A stretch of DNA of 64,000 nt from Erigeron canadensis (GCF_010389155.1 NC_057764.1:10478001-10542000); one strand, 5' to 3'; shown: positions 10,621 through 22,686, numbered from the stretch's first letter. Program-made: numbers and translations. The notes: generated by a model not told the origin, from the sequence alone.

Positions 10621-11190
10621 GGAGGATTTCCCTCGTCGTGATGTTAGCACGAGCCAATATGAACATCTCCGTATGATGTTAAAATTGATCAAAAACATCA
10701 TCATGGACTTGTTTATGGTTCGTGTATGCCCAGAAAACAAAATCGAAACGAATTCGATGAACACGAAGTTGGTTCGTGTTCTTCGTGTGAATAGTGACTG
10801 AAACACAAATCTCATTGATTAATACTTGTTAACCTAAAGTTTTGTTAGATTTAACATGTTTAGGCATCAATTCATCTAATATTAAGTCCAATTTAAGTCC
10901 AAATCATCAAAAATCAAATATCTAATTCGTGGTTCGTCCTAGTTACTGTTCACGCGAAGTAAAATCAAAAATCGGGCATTATAACGACTTGTAATCGTTA
11001 ATTTTTATAGTCAAAACATCAATCAATCATCCTAGATTGGAATTATACCAACAAATCCGGATGAATAACACGAAGAAAGAAGGAATCGATCGAACTAAGG
11101 AGCGAATGAATAGTAGCACGAGGGAGACGAAGTTCGTGTGATTTACTTAGGGTTAATTTCGATTAATGGTAATTAATGAATAGTAACAAC

Positions 11191-11287
11191 CCATATATAT
11201 ATTCGAATCCACATGGGCCGGACCGAATACGTAGTTCGTGGGCTTCGTGATGACGTCAGCATGACGCATGTTGACGTCAGCACGAGG
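11191..11287 (-). promoter_or_regulatory. Internal promoter-like cluster upstream of B1 extra ORF
   Basis: On the minus strand, two TGACGTCA-like sites within an inverted repeat (CCTCGTGCTGACGTCA...TGACGTCATCACGAAG, 11242-11287) lie 40-90 bases before a TATA-like AATATATATATGG (11191-11203). The same layout, an inverted bZIP motif pair and then a TATA box, is in the U3 region of the B2 LTR (57021-57077, TATA 57152). It may be an LTR-derived promoter for the extra ORF. No primer site follows, so it is not a complete extra LTR. Confidence 0.5.
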
Positions 11288-13178
11288 TGATTTCGAATTT
11301 CCAGGCTTTAAACCACATAAGCTTCATTCCGTAGCCAAATTTCGTGAATTTTTCATAAATTTAAACAAGGAAAAATTTCAGAAATTCCAGAAACATAAAC
11401 CTGTAGATACTCGTTACTAAAAACCTGTATCTACTCGAATATGCTATCGTAAATCATCTGTACTAACTTGTCATCACAATAATGTATCAAATAAATCTTA
11501 CATTATTATCTTGACATAAAATCGATCATTTCTTCCTTGATGTTCAACTCAACAATGCAAATCACTTTAATGTATAATGCATTACAAAATATCATATCAA
11601 CAACCTATAACATTACATCTTAGGTTGTGATCTTGATAATATGACTATAACCTATCACACTAAGTCTTAGGTTAATTAAAAGGCAATCCATCCTTGTAAC
11701 ACAATCTGTAGAAGCAATTTCTGATAGGCTTTTATTGTCCATCGCAAAGCAATCCCAATAAGCAAGCAAAAACAATTTTGCCTTCAATCACAATCTGAAA
11801 TGTTTGATGCCAACTACATTTATAAATGAGTTTATTATCTGTAACCTGCACACTTAACAAACTTCATCAATGCATCAAAAACAACAATAGAAATATCGTA
11901 AATATGCAAAAAAACCAAAATCTTAACCTAGCAATCATTACAAGATCTAAGGCAAGTCCAATCTTTGTCAAGCATACTTATCAACCAAAAACAATTGAAA
12001 TTTCAAAAATTTACTTTAAACACATTAAAAAATATTTGACTTTTCAATTTCAAAAACATTTCATTTTCTAAATTAAACAACTTATATATTAATTAGAAAA
12101 TCCATCTTTTAAACATTTATACCGTAAGCAACAAGACTTATATAATTCACTAAGAATTATAACTTTTAATGCTTATTAAATCTCTCATGCAATAAGAACT
12201 AATTTGACACACAAACTGACACTTATTACAAGAATAAAAATAAAAATAAACATAAAGTAAGCTACCTTATTTATTTACAAGAAATTCTAAGTTACTGCAG
12301 ATTAGATCAGATTAGCATTTACATAAGTCTGCAAGTGAGAAATAATTCTCTTATTATTAGTTATGAACAGTGATTCAACCACGATTACCTGTATATTTGT
12401 CCTCTTAAACACTCGGTACTTCCAGTTTCCTTTTAGTTATGACGCTTTCGACATACCCTGGCCAAGGACAGTCACCATGTAACCCGAGTAGCCTAATATG
12501 CCATTGAATATTTTGCGAACTTATGTGACCCACATTCAGATATATTTCCGTGACCGATACAAGCACTAAGATAACAAATATTCAATATATATTCAAAAAC
12601 ATCCTTAACAAATCATGAGACACTTTTTAGATAACAGAATTCAATTACTTTGCGATTTAACGTATTTGCTTTTGCATTTCATTATTTATAAGGAACCCGT
12701 GATTTTCTATGAGACCCATGTAGCGAACTTTTTGACAACCTATCCCAAGTTGGAAGCTTTAGGTAGGCTAGGTATACAAAGACACCCCGTGGACATACTT
12801 GTCCGAATCTCAAAGACCACATTAGCCCCTTAATTTTCATTCATTTCATTTGCATAACAATATTGCATTTACTTTCATGCTCATGATTGGTAGAGGTTTT
12901 TGCCTATACATTGAACAAATCTTATAGTAATGCTAGATCTTTCACAAAATTTAAGGACAAAGATCAATTCATTACTGAAAAGCAAGCATTCACAGCCATA
13001 TATCCGAATTTGTTTCCCACAAGAACATTGTATAAATTAAGTTCAGATTAAGGAAACCTTGCTACTTTGTGTCTACCAATATATCCCAAATTGTAATCAC
13101 TGAACTAAGCAGTTATATTACGATTAAGCAGACTTAAAAGCTAAGTATCCTCACTTCTAATCATCTGACAGCATTAAC
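11288..13178 (-). other. B1 spacer between RNase H and the extra ORF promoter
   Basis: This A+T-rich stretch has no credible ORF on either strand and nothing I recognise. It would be the 3' untranslated region of the gag-pol transcript. Short open frames (for example 12615-12833 plus) have no visible support. Confidence 0.5.
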
Positions 13179-13320
13179 TTAAATCTCTCCCAAATTTTTG
13201 TCATTTTCTCATTTTTAACATTTTTATGGTTTTTATGACACTAAGAACTCTTTTTGTATTTTTATGACTCCAGCTATTTACAGACACAAACTTACAAAAT
13301 TAGTTCTTTGAGAGATTTAA
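13179..13320 (-). other. Long-range stem at B1 pol stop codon
   Basis: TTAAATCTCTC (13179-13189) and GAGAGATTTAA (13310-13320) are perfectly complementary over 11 bases and enclose a shorter AAGAACT/AGTTCTT pair. The pol stop codon lies in the stem. B2 has the same arms at 63822-63832 and 63953-63963. Confidence 0.55.
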
Positions 13321-14075
13321 TATGAATCAGCATTGTTCATCCGATTGAGAAGAATTAACTTCTCAAATCGAGTCTTATCAAATGCTTTGGTATACAGATC
13401 AGCTAAATTATCATCGGTTATAACCTTTTCCAAATGAATTAACTTCTTTTGGGCACAATCACGCAAGAAATGATGCCTAATATCATTATGCTTGGTGACC
13501 TTATGCATGACAGGGTTATTTGTAATGTCTATTGCTGACTTATTGTCTATTCTAATAGGAGTATCAAGAAAATCCATACCGTAGTCACGAAGTTGTTGCT
13601 GAATCCATAATACCTGGGAACAACAGCTACCAGCAGCCATATACTCTGCCTCACATGAAGACTTAGCAACACATGTCTCCTTCTTGCATTGCCACGATAC
13701 TAATCTTCCTCCTAACAACTGACAACCTCCAGTCGTAGACTTTTTGTCATTGTTACAACCGCCAAAGTCCGAATCAGTATATGCAACAAAATCAAACGTT
13801 CCTCCCATTGGATACCATAGACCAAGCCCTTGGTTTCCCTTAAGATAACGTAGAATACGTTTTGCTGCAGTCAAATGTGACTCTTTCGGACTAGCCTGAA
13901 ATCTAGCGCAAAAACAAACAGCGAACATGATATATGGACGTGAAGCAGTTAGATACATCAATGAGCCAATAATAGCACGATAATAAGTTGCATCCACAAG
14001 TTCGTCTTCCGGATCAAGAACTCCTAAACCATGATTTTGCTGAATAGGAGTACCATATGTCTTGGACTCTAACAT
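13317..14075 (-). pseudogene. B1 reverse transcriptase end and RNase H
   Basis: The frame codes the end of the copia reverse transcriptase/connection (YLTASRPYIMFAVC) and the RNase H domain: YTDSDFGGC (first Asp), KSSCEAEYMAAGS (Glu), IRIDNKSAIDI (Asp) and the conserved TKHNDIRHHFLRD. RNase H removes the RNA strand during replication. The natural pol stop is at 13317. It is separated from the RT body at 14112 by a stop (TAG, where B2 reads through) and lies in the same element frame. Confidence 0.88.
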
Positions 14076-14111
14076 TTGAAACCTCTCTAAGATGTCATCG
14101 ACATACTTAGA

Positions 14112-15296
14112 CTAGTGAATAAAGAATCCATCTTTCCTTTGATCTACTTGTAGTCCGAGGAAAAATTGTAATTCCCCCATATCACTCATTTCAAAAACAC
14201 TTTTCATGCTCATTTCAAACTCTTTGCACATCTTTATATTAGATGAACCAAAAATGATATCATCCATGTAAACTTGTACAATTAGATAATCTCGCTTTTT
14301 CCACTTGATAAACAATGTGCTTTCTATCGATCCTCTTGTAAATCCATTTGTCAACAAATGCATCGACAATTTTTTATACCACACTCTGGGTGCTTGATGC
14401 AATCCATAAAGAGCCTTATCCAAACGATATGCTCTTCTTGGATAATTCGGATCTTCAAACCCTGGTGGTTGGTAAACATACACTTCTTCTTTGACTTCAC
14501 CGTACAAGAAGGCACTCTTAACGTATAACTGATACACCTTTATACCTTTGAAACTTGAAAAAGCTAGGAATAATCTTATAGCTTCAATCCTAGCAACTGG
14601 TGCAAAAGTTTCGTTATAGTTATATCCTTGTCGTTGTGCAAACCCTTGAACAACCAAACGTGCTTTATTTCTAGTAACGATCCCTTTGTCATCTCGTTCG
14701 CATTTATATACCCAACGAGTTCCAATCGGTTCTTTACCTCTAGGCACATCTACTAACTCCCAAACTCCAAGTTTTTCAAATTGAGCTAATTCTTCTTGTA
14801 TAGCGTCAACCCAACATGGATCTTCAAGTGTTGCCTTAACATTCTTAGGTTCCACTTGTGAAATGAAACTAGAATATAAACACTCAGTTATCAATCCAGT
14901 GTCTTTCACTTCACAAAACAAACTAGTCAGATCCTTATTCAACTGATTTCTAGTTCTAACAGGTTCTGTAGCATTTCCAAGAATATTTTCAACTGGGTGA
15001 TCCTTATTAATTCGATATTGAGGAACCGAATCAACATTCAAACTTTCTCCTAAATTCGTTCTAATCTGAAACTGAGGAGAGCTGAAATCATCTTCCGATT
15101 CTTCAGAAATAGGATCATCATCAGGCAGTGTAACCTTCGATGGAGTAGGTGGTGTAGTGTTTGCGGGTTCATTATTGTCTGAATCTAGTGTCTTATCCTT
15201 GTCCTTACCACTTTCATCAACATCAGTGTTAGACTGAACGTTGGTTGGAGTAGTATCGACATTCCGAGTAGACGGAGATATAGGAGTATTATCCAT
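14112..15296 (-). pseudogene. B1 integrase C-terminus, connector and reverse transcriptase body
   Basis: About 110 residues of Thr/Pro/Asp-rich connector come first, then the RVT_2 domain: WVYKCERDDKGIVTRNKARL, FAPVARIEAIRLFLAF, then YVKSAFLYGEVKEEVYVYQP, where B2 has LDVKSAFLYG. The D-to-Y loss hits the first conserved Asp of the RT active site. The YMDDIIFGS box is present. The frame ends at TAG 14112-14114. Confidence 0.88.
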
Positions 15297-16072
15297 GTGT
15301 TCTCTTAAAAGTAAACCCGTCGAATTGATGTTCCCGGTTTATAACCCATGAGAAATCCCTCTTCAACCTTTGAATCAAACTTTGACTGAAGTAGATACTT
15401 CAAGAAAGTACATGGTACACCAAATGGTTCAACATTCTATAAATTCGGTTTCTTCTTATGTAGAAGCTAATAACATGTCTTATTATGACGCTTAACTACA
15501 GTAACCCTATTTAAAATATGACAAGCTGTATTCACCGCTTCCGCCCAAAACGTAGTAGGAAGCCCTGAATCTGCAAGCATAGTTCTGGCTGTCTCGATTA
15601 GAGTCCTATTCTTCCTTTCAGCAACTCCATTCTGTTGTGGTTCATACGGAGAACTGTATTGATGTTGGATTCCCTTTGACAAACAAAAGACATCCATCAC
15701 ATTATTCTTGAATTCAGTTCCGTTGTCGCTCCTGATTCTCTCAACAAAGAAATTTATCAAAATCTGCGGAGTTTCATCTTTCGAGTTTAGAAAGAATACC
15801 CATGAGAAGCTCGAGTAATCATCAGTAACCACCAAATAGTAATACATCCCACCGATACTTCTTACATTTACTGGACCAAATAAATCAATGTGAAGTAACT
15901 CGAAAGGATTGACAATAGAATTTTCTTGTTTTGGATTATGTGCAGACTTTTGTTGTTTACCTTTCAGACAAGGTACACATTTGTCTTCCATTCCAAACCG
16001 TTTCATGGGAATGCCGTCAACCAAACCATGTTTGACAATGTCATTCATCTTTTGGAAATTGATATGTCCCAT
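15297..16072 (-). pseudogene. B1 integrase core
   Basis: It has CVPCLKGKQQKS from the pre-integrase zinc region, HIDLFGPVN (Asp 1), RSDNGTEF (Asp 2) and PQQNGVAERKNRT (Glu), the D-D-E triad of retroviral-type integrase. A short deletion removes residues before the second Asp (VERIRSDNG, where B2 has about 14 more residues). Stops near 15467 and frame breaks to 15297 disrupt the C-terminal part. B2 61021-62301 is the better copy. Confidence 0.87.
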
Positions 16073-16564
16073 TCTTCTATGCCATAGTAACGATTCAGAT
16101 TCATTTGCTTTTCATAACAAGCAAACAGACTCCTCTAGATTATCAACACCTAACACAAGGCCATAGATGTCTCTCTTCCTAGGAGCTTTCAGCAGAATCC
16201 AGTCTTCATGAATAACATATCCTGGTTTCAATATAAGTGCTTCTTTCTCATTAAAATGGACAGTGTTACCCTTGTCACAAATCTGAGAAACACTTAATAA
16301 ATTATGTGATAACTGTTCCACATAATTGACTTTCTCCAGCGTAATCTTCCCATTGACAACATCACCTTGGCCCGAGATGTTGCCGCCCTTGGGACCTGCG
16401 AAACTAACATACGACCCGTTAACATCTTCATAATTGGACAAAACGATCTTGTCCCCTGTCATGTGCCGAGAGCATCCACTGTCAACATACCAAAGACTAA
16501 CAGGCTTCCTTGGTTCTCCCTGCACATTAGACAATAAGATGGTTAGTTTCTGAAGGGTACCCAA
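16073..16564 (-). pseudogene. B1 protease and start of GAG-pre-integrase
   Basis: The frame opens in -1 relative to gag and overlaps its last codons. The aspartic protease motif is WYVDSGCSRHMTGDK. Downstream QLSHNLLSVSQICDKGN is the normal link to the pre-integrase domain. A stop near 16112 separates it from the integrase. Between the gag stop and the protease the strand reads CTAAC, a pyrimidine-rich run and TGTGCAGGG, like a branch point and splice acceptor. Confidence 0.85.
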
Positions 16565-17754
16565 ACCTTTTGAGGTTTAGGTTTGCCGAATTCATCTCTA
16601 ATGATCAATTCGGTCCAATATCCATTGCTCTGTAATGGAGCCTTGGATGAAGATGGTGTCACAGACTGTTTCTTAGGTGAAGTGAAACGAGTCTTAAGAG
16701 ATAAATTCCTTGGTGAGTGAGTATCAAATCTAGGTTGACTTCCTAATCGATCATAGAATTTAGACGAACTATTAATTCTAACAGGAGGAGATCGATTTTG
16801 TTGAGTCATCTTCCTAGGTGAATTACTCCTTTGAGGTGTACGAGAACGACTCGGACTTACACTACTAGAAGTAGTATTCTGTGAAGGTCCCTGTCGTTTT
16901 GGAGTCTTAGATCTATTATTATGAGCAACAATATCTGAGTCACTAGATCCTCCAGAAGACATGCCCTTGTCAGGACTTCTCCGTTTCCTATTTGGACAAC
17001 AACTATAAACATGTCCCACTTCATAACAATAGAAACATGATGTTTTAGCTCTTGCTTTCTTAGCTCTAACATCAAACTCAGCTGAAGTCATGCCTAAACA
17101 TTCTTTAAGTTCAATTGTGGCTGACTCTTCTTTTGATAAACCAGTTGACTCATTTTTACCCGAAAAATGTATCTTTTTTTGAGAATTTTTATGAGTCTTG
17201 TATGGAGTTAGGGGGACTTCACTAGACGTAGATTCATCCTTATTCCATACTTTATCAATCTTGTCATGATCGATCTTTTCAAAATCAATTTCATTTGATG
17301 TAAAAACAGTATCACATCCTTTCATTGTAAAACATTTAATGTTCTTATCAACAGGACAAGTTGACTTTACTTGATTAGATCCTTTAGAAGTACTAGCATC
17401 ATACACTCCATTCTTAGGATCCACTGGTTTAATAAATGAACTTTCAAGCTTATGTTTCTTGTTAAGCTCTTTAATTTTATCAATTAAGCTTTTAGAGCTT
17501 TTAGGGGTCTTTGGATCAACATTTTGTTTTTCTGAAACTATTGAATCTATTTCACCACTGTCAATCTTTTCAGTAAGCTGTGTTAGAGACTCTGTATAAT
17601 TATCATTGAACGGACCTCTAACTGCATTATAACTCATACCCAAACCACTTTTATCTTTTGAATCCTGTGGTACAGGTTTTTGCATCTGCATTGATCGTAT
17701 TAAATCAGATCCCCTAATTTGATCTAGTCTTGTATTAAGCTTAACTATTTCCAA
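16543..17754 (-). pseudogene. B1 gag C-terminal part with second CCHC knuckle
   Basis: About 400 residues, rich in Lys/Ser/Asp, with an intact knuckle CFYCYEVGHVYSCC near residue 240, then an Arg/Ser/Pro-rich segment (SPSRSRTPQRSNSPRK) and the end FGKPKPQKVWVPFRN. It closes at TAA. The knuckle would bind genomic RNA; the SR-like tail may add RNA or protein contacts. The WVP ending just before the gag stop also occurs in family A. Confidence 0.85.
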
Positions 17755-17765
17755 CTTTGCGTCAA

Positions 17766-18356
17766 CTAATTCTTTCTCCTTTTGGAAAAGTCTTCAGTTA
17801 GTTGAGCATATTGTTCATATCCCACTTTTTCCATCAGAACTGACTCTTTTAGTTTTTCTTTTAATGCAAGAATATCCTTATCAGATGCACGAATTTTATC
17901 TTGATAAAGACTTTCTTGTTTTACCAAACCGGAATTTTTGGCAAACAAAGAGTCGTTTTTATTTTTAAACATGTTGTTCTGACTAGTTAAGTTAATAACT
18001 GACTTATTCAAAATAAACACCTCAAGTTTTAAATCCGACACCATTCTACACACGTCAATTATAGAAGATAAAGATCAAGATACCTTATGATCTGCAGCCT
18101 TGCAATCTGCCATGTATGCAACAAAGTCTTCAGTTTTCATACCTTCAGGTATCACGAAGTTCTTCATTTGCTCTTCAATGCTCTTCATAGAAATGTCATC
18201 AACAGGATTTGATGACTCTTCCTTTTCTTCGGATGCTTTTACTGCAATCATTTGTTCACACTCAGATCTTACTGTCTCAGCAACATTACACATATTCTTC
18301 TGTACTATCTCAGATGCACTTTCTTCACTTGAGTACACAGCATAATCAATCGTTGC
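17766..18356 (-). pseudogene. B1 gag middle part with coiled coil
   Basis: Two pieces in order. First (18356-18075), an acidic segment with KNFVIPEGMKTEDFVAYMAD. Second (18053-17766), a heptad-rich coiled coil (LILALKEKLKESVLMEKV type). Both are also in B2. The gag frame is interrupted at 18356 by A2; it resumes at 42386, with the 5-bp duplication GTTGC on both sides. Confidence 0.8.
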
Positions 18357-18674
18357 TGTCAGAAATCCAAAAATAGTGATACATTGTAATTTAAGTTATG
18401 GACTTACTTGTTGTTAAGTCATGAGTTGATAATTTCTAAGGTTGAGGGGCTAATAGTGTTAATTAGCATAGTTAGATAGTTTGGACTATAAATAACCCTC
18501 AATTCCTTAGAAATTATAACTTGGCATATTAACAACACATTTTTTATTCATACCATTACTCCTGAATATCACACTCTTAATCCCAATTCTCTCTCAAAAC
18601 ACACACAAACACCAAGAACACACACACTAACCAAATGCCATTGTTGATGTGAATTCGGTTGAGAAAATCGTGTT
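18357..18674 (+). repeat. A2 5' LTR (left record)
   Basis: Starts TGTCAGAAATCC. TATA box at 18487-18494. Compared with the 3' LTR it lacks the last bases: the GATTACATT that joins LTR end to primer site in A1 is missing, a 9-base deletion between TT repeats. The right record shows the same deletion. Confidence 0.9.
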
Positions 18675-18685
18675 TGGTATCAGAG
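18675..18685 (+). other. A2 primer binding site
   Basis: TGGTATCAGAG, complementary to initiator Met-tRNA. Because of the 9-base deletion it directly follows GTGTT of the LTR with no spacer. Confidence 0.88.
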
Positions 18686-19885
18686 AAAACATCGTTCTGA
18701 TCTCGATCCATAACTGAATTCAATCACTTCTCATCACAAATCACCTTTAATTCTGTTTTATTTCTGCTTCTGTTCGTCATTTTTGTTCGTTCTGAAAATA
18801 AAAAATTAACCTCTCAAATCACATAAAATCACAAATGTTTGTTCACCGTTCAATTCCTCATAGTTAATAACATAATCCTCTCAAGTTTCATGTTCTAATT
18901 CAATCTGGATCAAAAGTTCAGATTTTGAGTTTTTGGCGCTAAAATTTGGGATTTGATTCTGTTGTGTTATAAGCTAAGTTTTGTTAATTAGATCATTGCT
19001 GAGGTGAAAATAAACTGTTTGCAAGTGGTGTCATGTTCCAATTCTCAGAAAATCAAAAGATATTGAAGTTTTAAATTTCGTCAATAGAGTTGTTCATGTT
19101 CAGAGGTTGAAGACGACTGGTAAAACGATCTTAATTTAGATCGTCTCATTTTTATTTCCTTCATATTTTCATATCAGTGTTGTGGTTTGTCAAACGATTC
19201 AAATTTTGATCGTTTTGACAAGTGTTGTGTTGTGAATAACTGATTGTGGCTAACTGATCATTTGGATTGGTTTTGGTCAATTCAGTTATTGAAAATTATA
19301 CAAGTTATTGAGAAATTCTGAAGAGGAATCAAAACGATCTATTTTAGATCGTTTCAGTTCTCTTAGAAACGAGAACGATCTCTTTTAGATCGTTTCAAGT
19401 TTCACTTGAATTTTTTCTGGTTTGAGTAATTTCTGCAGAGTTGTGATTGGAAATCATACTACATTTGGGTAACTGATCTTTGTGATTGGTTTTGCTCAAT
19501 TCATTTCATTACAATTCATACCAAAACTCTGCTCAAATCATTTCAGAACACTTAGAATTTCATTCTTCAGAAAATCATTCAATTTAGATTGTTTCAATTT
19601 TAATTCAAAAACAGATCGTTTCATTTTTAATCCCAGAATTAGATCGTTTCATTCTTACTCCAAATTAAATCGTTTCATTCTTCATACAATTTAGATCGTT
19701 TCACTTTAAATCTCAGTTCAGGTCGTTTCATTTTCACTCCAATTCAGATCGTCTCATTCATACTCCAAAACAAATCGTTTCATTCTTCATTTTAGATCGT
19801 CTCATTTTCACATCAAATTCAGATCATTTCATATTTTCCTCCTTTCTTAAAAATCAATTCAATTCTCAATTCAAATCAATTTCAA
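18686..19885 (+). repeat. A2 leader with paired and tandem GATCGTTTCA motifs
   Basis: No credible ORF. Four inverted pairs of the motif occur first (for example AAACGATCT and AGATCGTTT at 19332-19355; others near 19133, 19188 and 19372). Then ten tandem copies at 19587-19831 follow, about 26 bases apart, just before the gag ATG. The variants differ mostly at one or two positions of the decamer. Confidence 0.75.
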
Positions 19886-20790
19886 ATGACTACTCGTGAA
19901 GCATTGTCTCTGGGTACTGATACAAGACCACCAGTTCTTTATCGTGGTAATTATGGACTTTGGAAGAAAAGGTTCATGGATTACATTGAACGTCAGACAA
20001 ATGGTCACATGCTTAAGGACTCAATCATCAATGGACTTGCTATGCATCGTCATCCTACTACCCATACCAATTTGACTCCTGATCTTTTAAACGCTGAACA
20101 AAGAGATTGTACTGCTGCTGACAACAGAGCTAGGTCATGTTTGTACCAAGCACTTCCTGATGAGATCTATGGCTCAGTTGATTCTTACGACACAGCAAAG
20201 GAGATTTGGGATGAAGTTGCTAGACAAATGGAAGGTTCTGATGTAACTTCAATAATTCGACTGACTAATGTCTTAACCGAATTTGACAATTTTCAGAAAT
20301 CTCCAAATGAATCTCTTGAGTCCGTCTACTACCGATTCTGCAATGTGATCAATGAACTGAGAAAGAACAAGGTCAAGAAAGATGAGATTGAGTTGAACAT
20401 CAAGTTTATCAAAGCACTTGGTTCCGAATGGGAAGAATAGGGAACCCAAATCAAACAACATCAAGATCTGACCAAATTCACCATTCATACTCTTTATGAA
20501 TCTTTCAAGTTGAATGAGAGCAAAGTTCTAAGCAAAAATTCATTCAACAAAGTGCCAGAAGTTGTATCTACTGATCCTTTGGCATTGGTTGTTGAACGAA
20601 AGGTTTCTGAGGCTCTTAAAAGACAAATGACTATTGTTTCTTCGTCTGATGAGGAAGGAGAAGATTACTTGGCTCCAAGAGATGGTGTTCCTGATGAATT
20701 CTACCAAGCTCTTGCCGCTGTTACCAAGCATTTCAAGAAGAAATATTTCAAAGCGAGGCCAACTAACAACAATCATCATCAACAAGTGCA
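19886..20790 (+). pseudogene. A2 gag N-terminal domain (UBN2 type)
   Basis: ATG at 19886 opens MTTREALSLGTDTRPP with the NYGLWKKRFMDYIERQ signature of copia capsid domains. A TAG at 20438-20440 (Tyr codon in A1) cuts it at 184 codons; the frame is open again to about 20790. It then has to change frame in the AAC/ATC repeats at 20767-20790 to reach the knuckle. The same frame change is in A1. Confidence 0.88.
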
Positions 20791-21430
20791 TTTCCAAAGA
20801 AGGAACAATATCATCACAAGAGTTTTGAACAAGGTGAAACAACTGTCTCCAAGCAAAGAGACAAGAAAGCAGAAAATGAGAAACAAATCATGGAGAAAGA
20901 AAAGACATCTGACAAAAAGTGTTACAACTGTGGATTTCCTGGTCATTTTGCTGTGGATTGCAAACAGCCTCGCAAAAAGGATTATGCATACTACAAGCAG
21001 AAGATGCTTCTGGCAAAGCAAGTTGAAGCCGGTCAAGCCTTGATTGCTGAAGATGACAAGTGGCTCTTGCTTACTGATGATGAAGATGAAGATCTGTCTG
21101 CGAATGTATGTTTCATGGCAAGGTTGAGCAAAGATAAGATGCTGGAGGCTGATAACACTGACGAGGAATATCCTGATGATGAGGTAAATCTCGACTTTAC
21201 TTTTTCTTCAATTAAGGATAAAGAGTCTTGTAGAATTGCCTTATCAAATCTGACAAATCATTACACTTCTTTAGCCAACAAAAACAAGAAATTGAAAAAT
21301 AGCATTATATTTTCAAAAGGGAATACACAAAACTTCTTGAAGAAGATTCTAAACTTCTTTTTGAATATGATGCTATGAAACAAGAATTTCAAAACTATAA
21401 AGAAAAATGTTGGTCAAAGAATGTGAAATG
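20773..21430 (+). pseudogene. A2 gag nucleocapsid with CCHC knuckle
   Basis: It has an intact knuckle CYNCGFPGHFAVDC (C-x2-C-x4-H-x4-C) near 20923-20964, then KQPRKKDYAYYKQKM, an acidic stretch (LLLTDDEDEDL) and the start of a coiled coil. Two A-run shortenings (about 21316 and 21404) relative to A1 break the frame; both look like homopolymer sequencing errors. Confidence 0.85.
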
Positions 21431-22686
21431 AATGCGTCCCCTGACTCTAAGTTATTGGAAAAGTGTCATAATTTAGAAAAGACCATTCTTGATCTTGAAA
21501 AGGCCAATCAAGATCTTGAATTCAAAAGACCAATGGATGGTTTCGTGCCAATGCGAGACAAATGGATGTTGATATTCTGAATAAAAAGCTTCAAGAGGCT
21601 ACACCAAAAACAATTGAACTTGAAAGAAAAGTTTCTGATTTAAATCATAACTGTTTTTTAAAAGGCATTGAGATTGAAAATCTTGGAAGCCAAATTGAGG
21701 AACATAAAAAGAATATACTTTTCTATCAAGAAAAGTTGTACAAAGTTGAACAAAACCCTCTTTTGGATTTCACTGCCTATTTCAATAAGTCAAAGATTGA
21801 TAGATCAGAACTTCTTCTTGGGTTGGGATTTGAGAATATCACTCCATTGCAAAAAGCCAAAGAAAAAATCGAACCCTTGTATGATGAAAAGTTTTTAAGA
21901 CTTGGTATGGTTCAACAATTCATACGTCCATTGGATGACGAATTTGAGACTGATGAAGTTGAGAAAATACAAAACAATAAATTTTTGGTTAATTATGATG
22001 CCATCAACACTTCTTACGAAATGAAAAAGTCTTCAATTTTTGAATTAGAAGAGATTGCGTCTAATTTTCAAAACCAAGAATCTGTCGTTTTCCCACCTAA
22101 ACCAACTAAAGTGTATGTTCCATCCACAATTTTGGAAAAACAAATAGAAGGTTTACAACAAAAGGTGGAATCTCAACAAAACTTTATTAATGATCTAAAG
22201 TCTCAAAGTCCGAATTCAAAGAATGAATCAATTGTTGTTGATATCAAGAAAGTCAGTGTGAATGTTTCTACACAAACAGATTTCAGTCTCTCAGTAGATC
22301 ATTCAACTCAGACTACTTATGTTTCATCTAATCCTACCTCCACCCAAACCTTGACTGATTCTTTTGAGTATTCATGTCGAAATACTGCTACTGGCATAGC
22401 TGATGATTATGTGCAATCTGATTTATCGAATGACGAACTTGCGCATAGTTTAGTTTTGATATGGTACTACGTTAGGTTTTTCACTTGTGAGTTTTCTGAA
22501 GAGTTAGTTGTTCACCCTAAGCCTTGTATTAGTATAGGTGTTGATACTTCTACTCAATTTTCTTGTGAAACCAAAGAAGCGTCAGTTCAAGTTAATTTTA
22601 TTCCTGAGACAACCAATAGTGTGAGTTGGAAAACAAAACTCCTGATTTTTCAAATTCTCTCCGGTTTCACCATTCCACAAATCTGA
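21431..22686 (+). pseudogene. A2 gag extension: coiled coil and TQT (LC8-type) motif array
   Basis: Residue numbers count from the ATG at 21562. Residues 1-65 and about 155-215 are heptad-rich coiled coil. Three motifs, STQTD, STQTT and STQTL, have their TQT at residues 237, 249 and 261, exactly 12 apart; weaker STQF (331) and SVQV (341) follow. TQT is the anchor of LC8 (dynein light chain 8) ligands, and Sirevirus Gag proteins are known to bind plant LC8 proteins. The frame ends at a TGA after an indel. A1 has lost this whole section. Confidence 0.75.

Noticed and set aside
6582..10666. Extra ORF as a captured host gene or retroviral-type envelope
   Set aside because: It sits inside the element before the polypurine tract and has no signal peptide or transmembrane segment; a relative occurs in element C.
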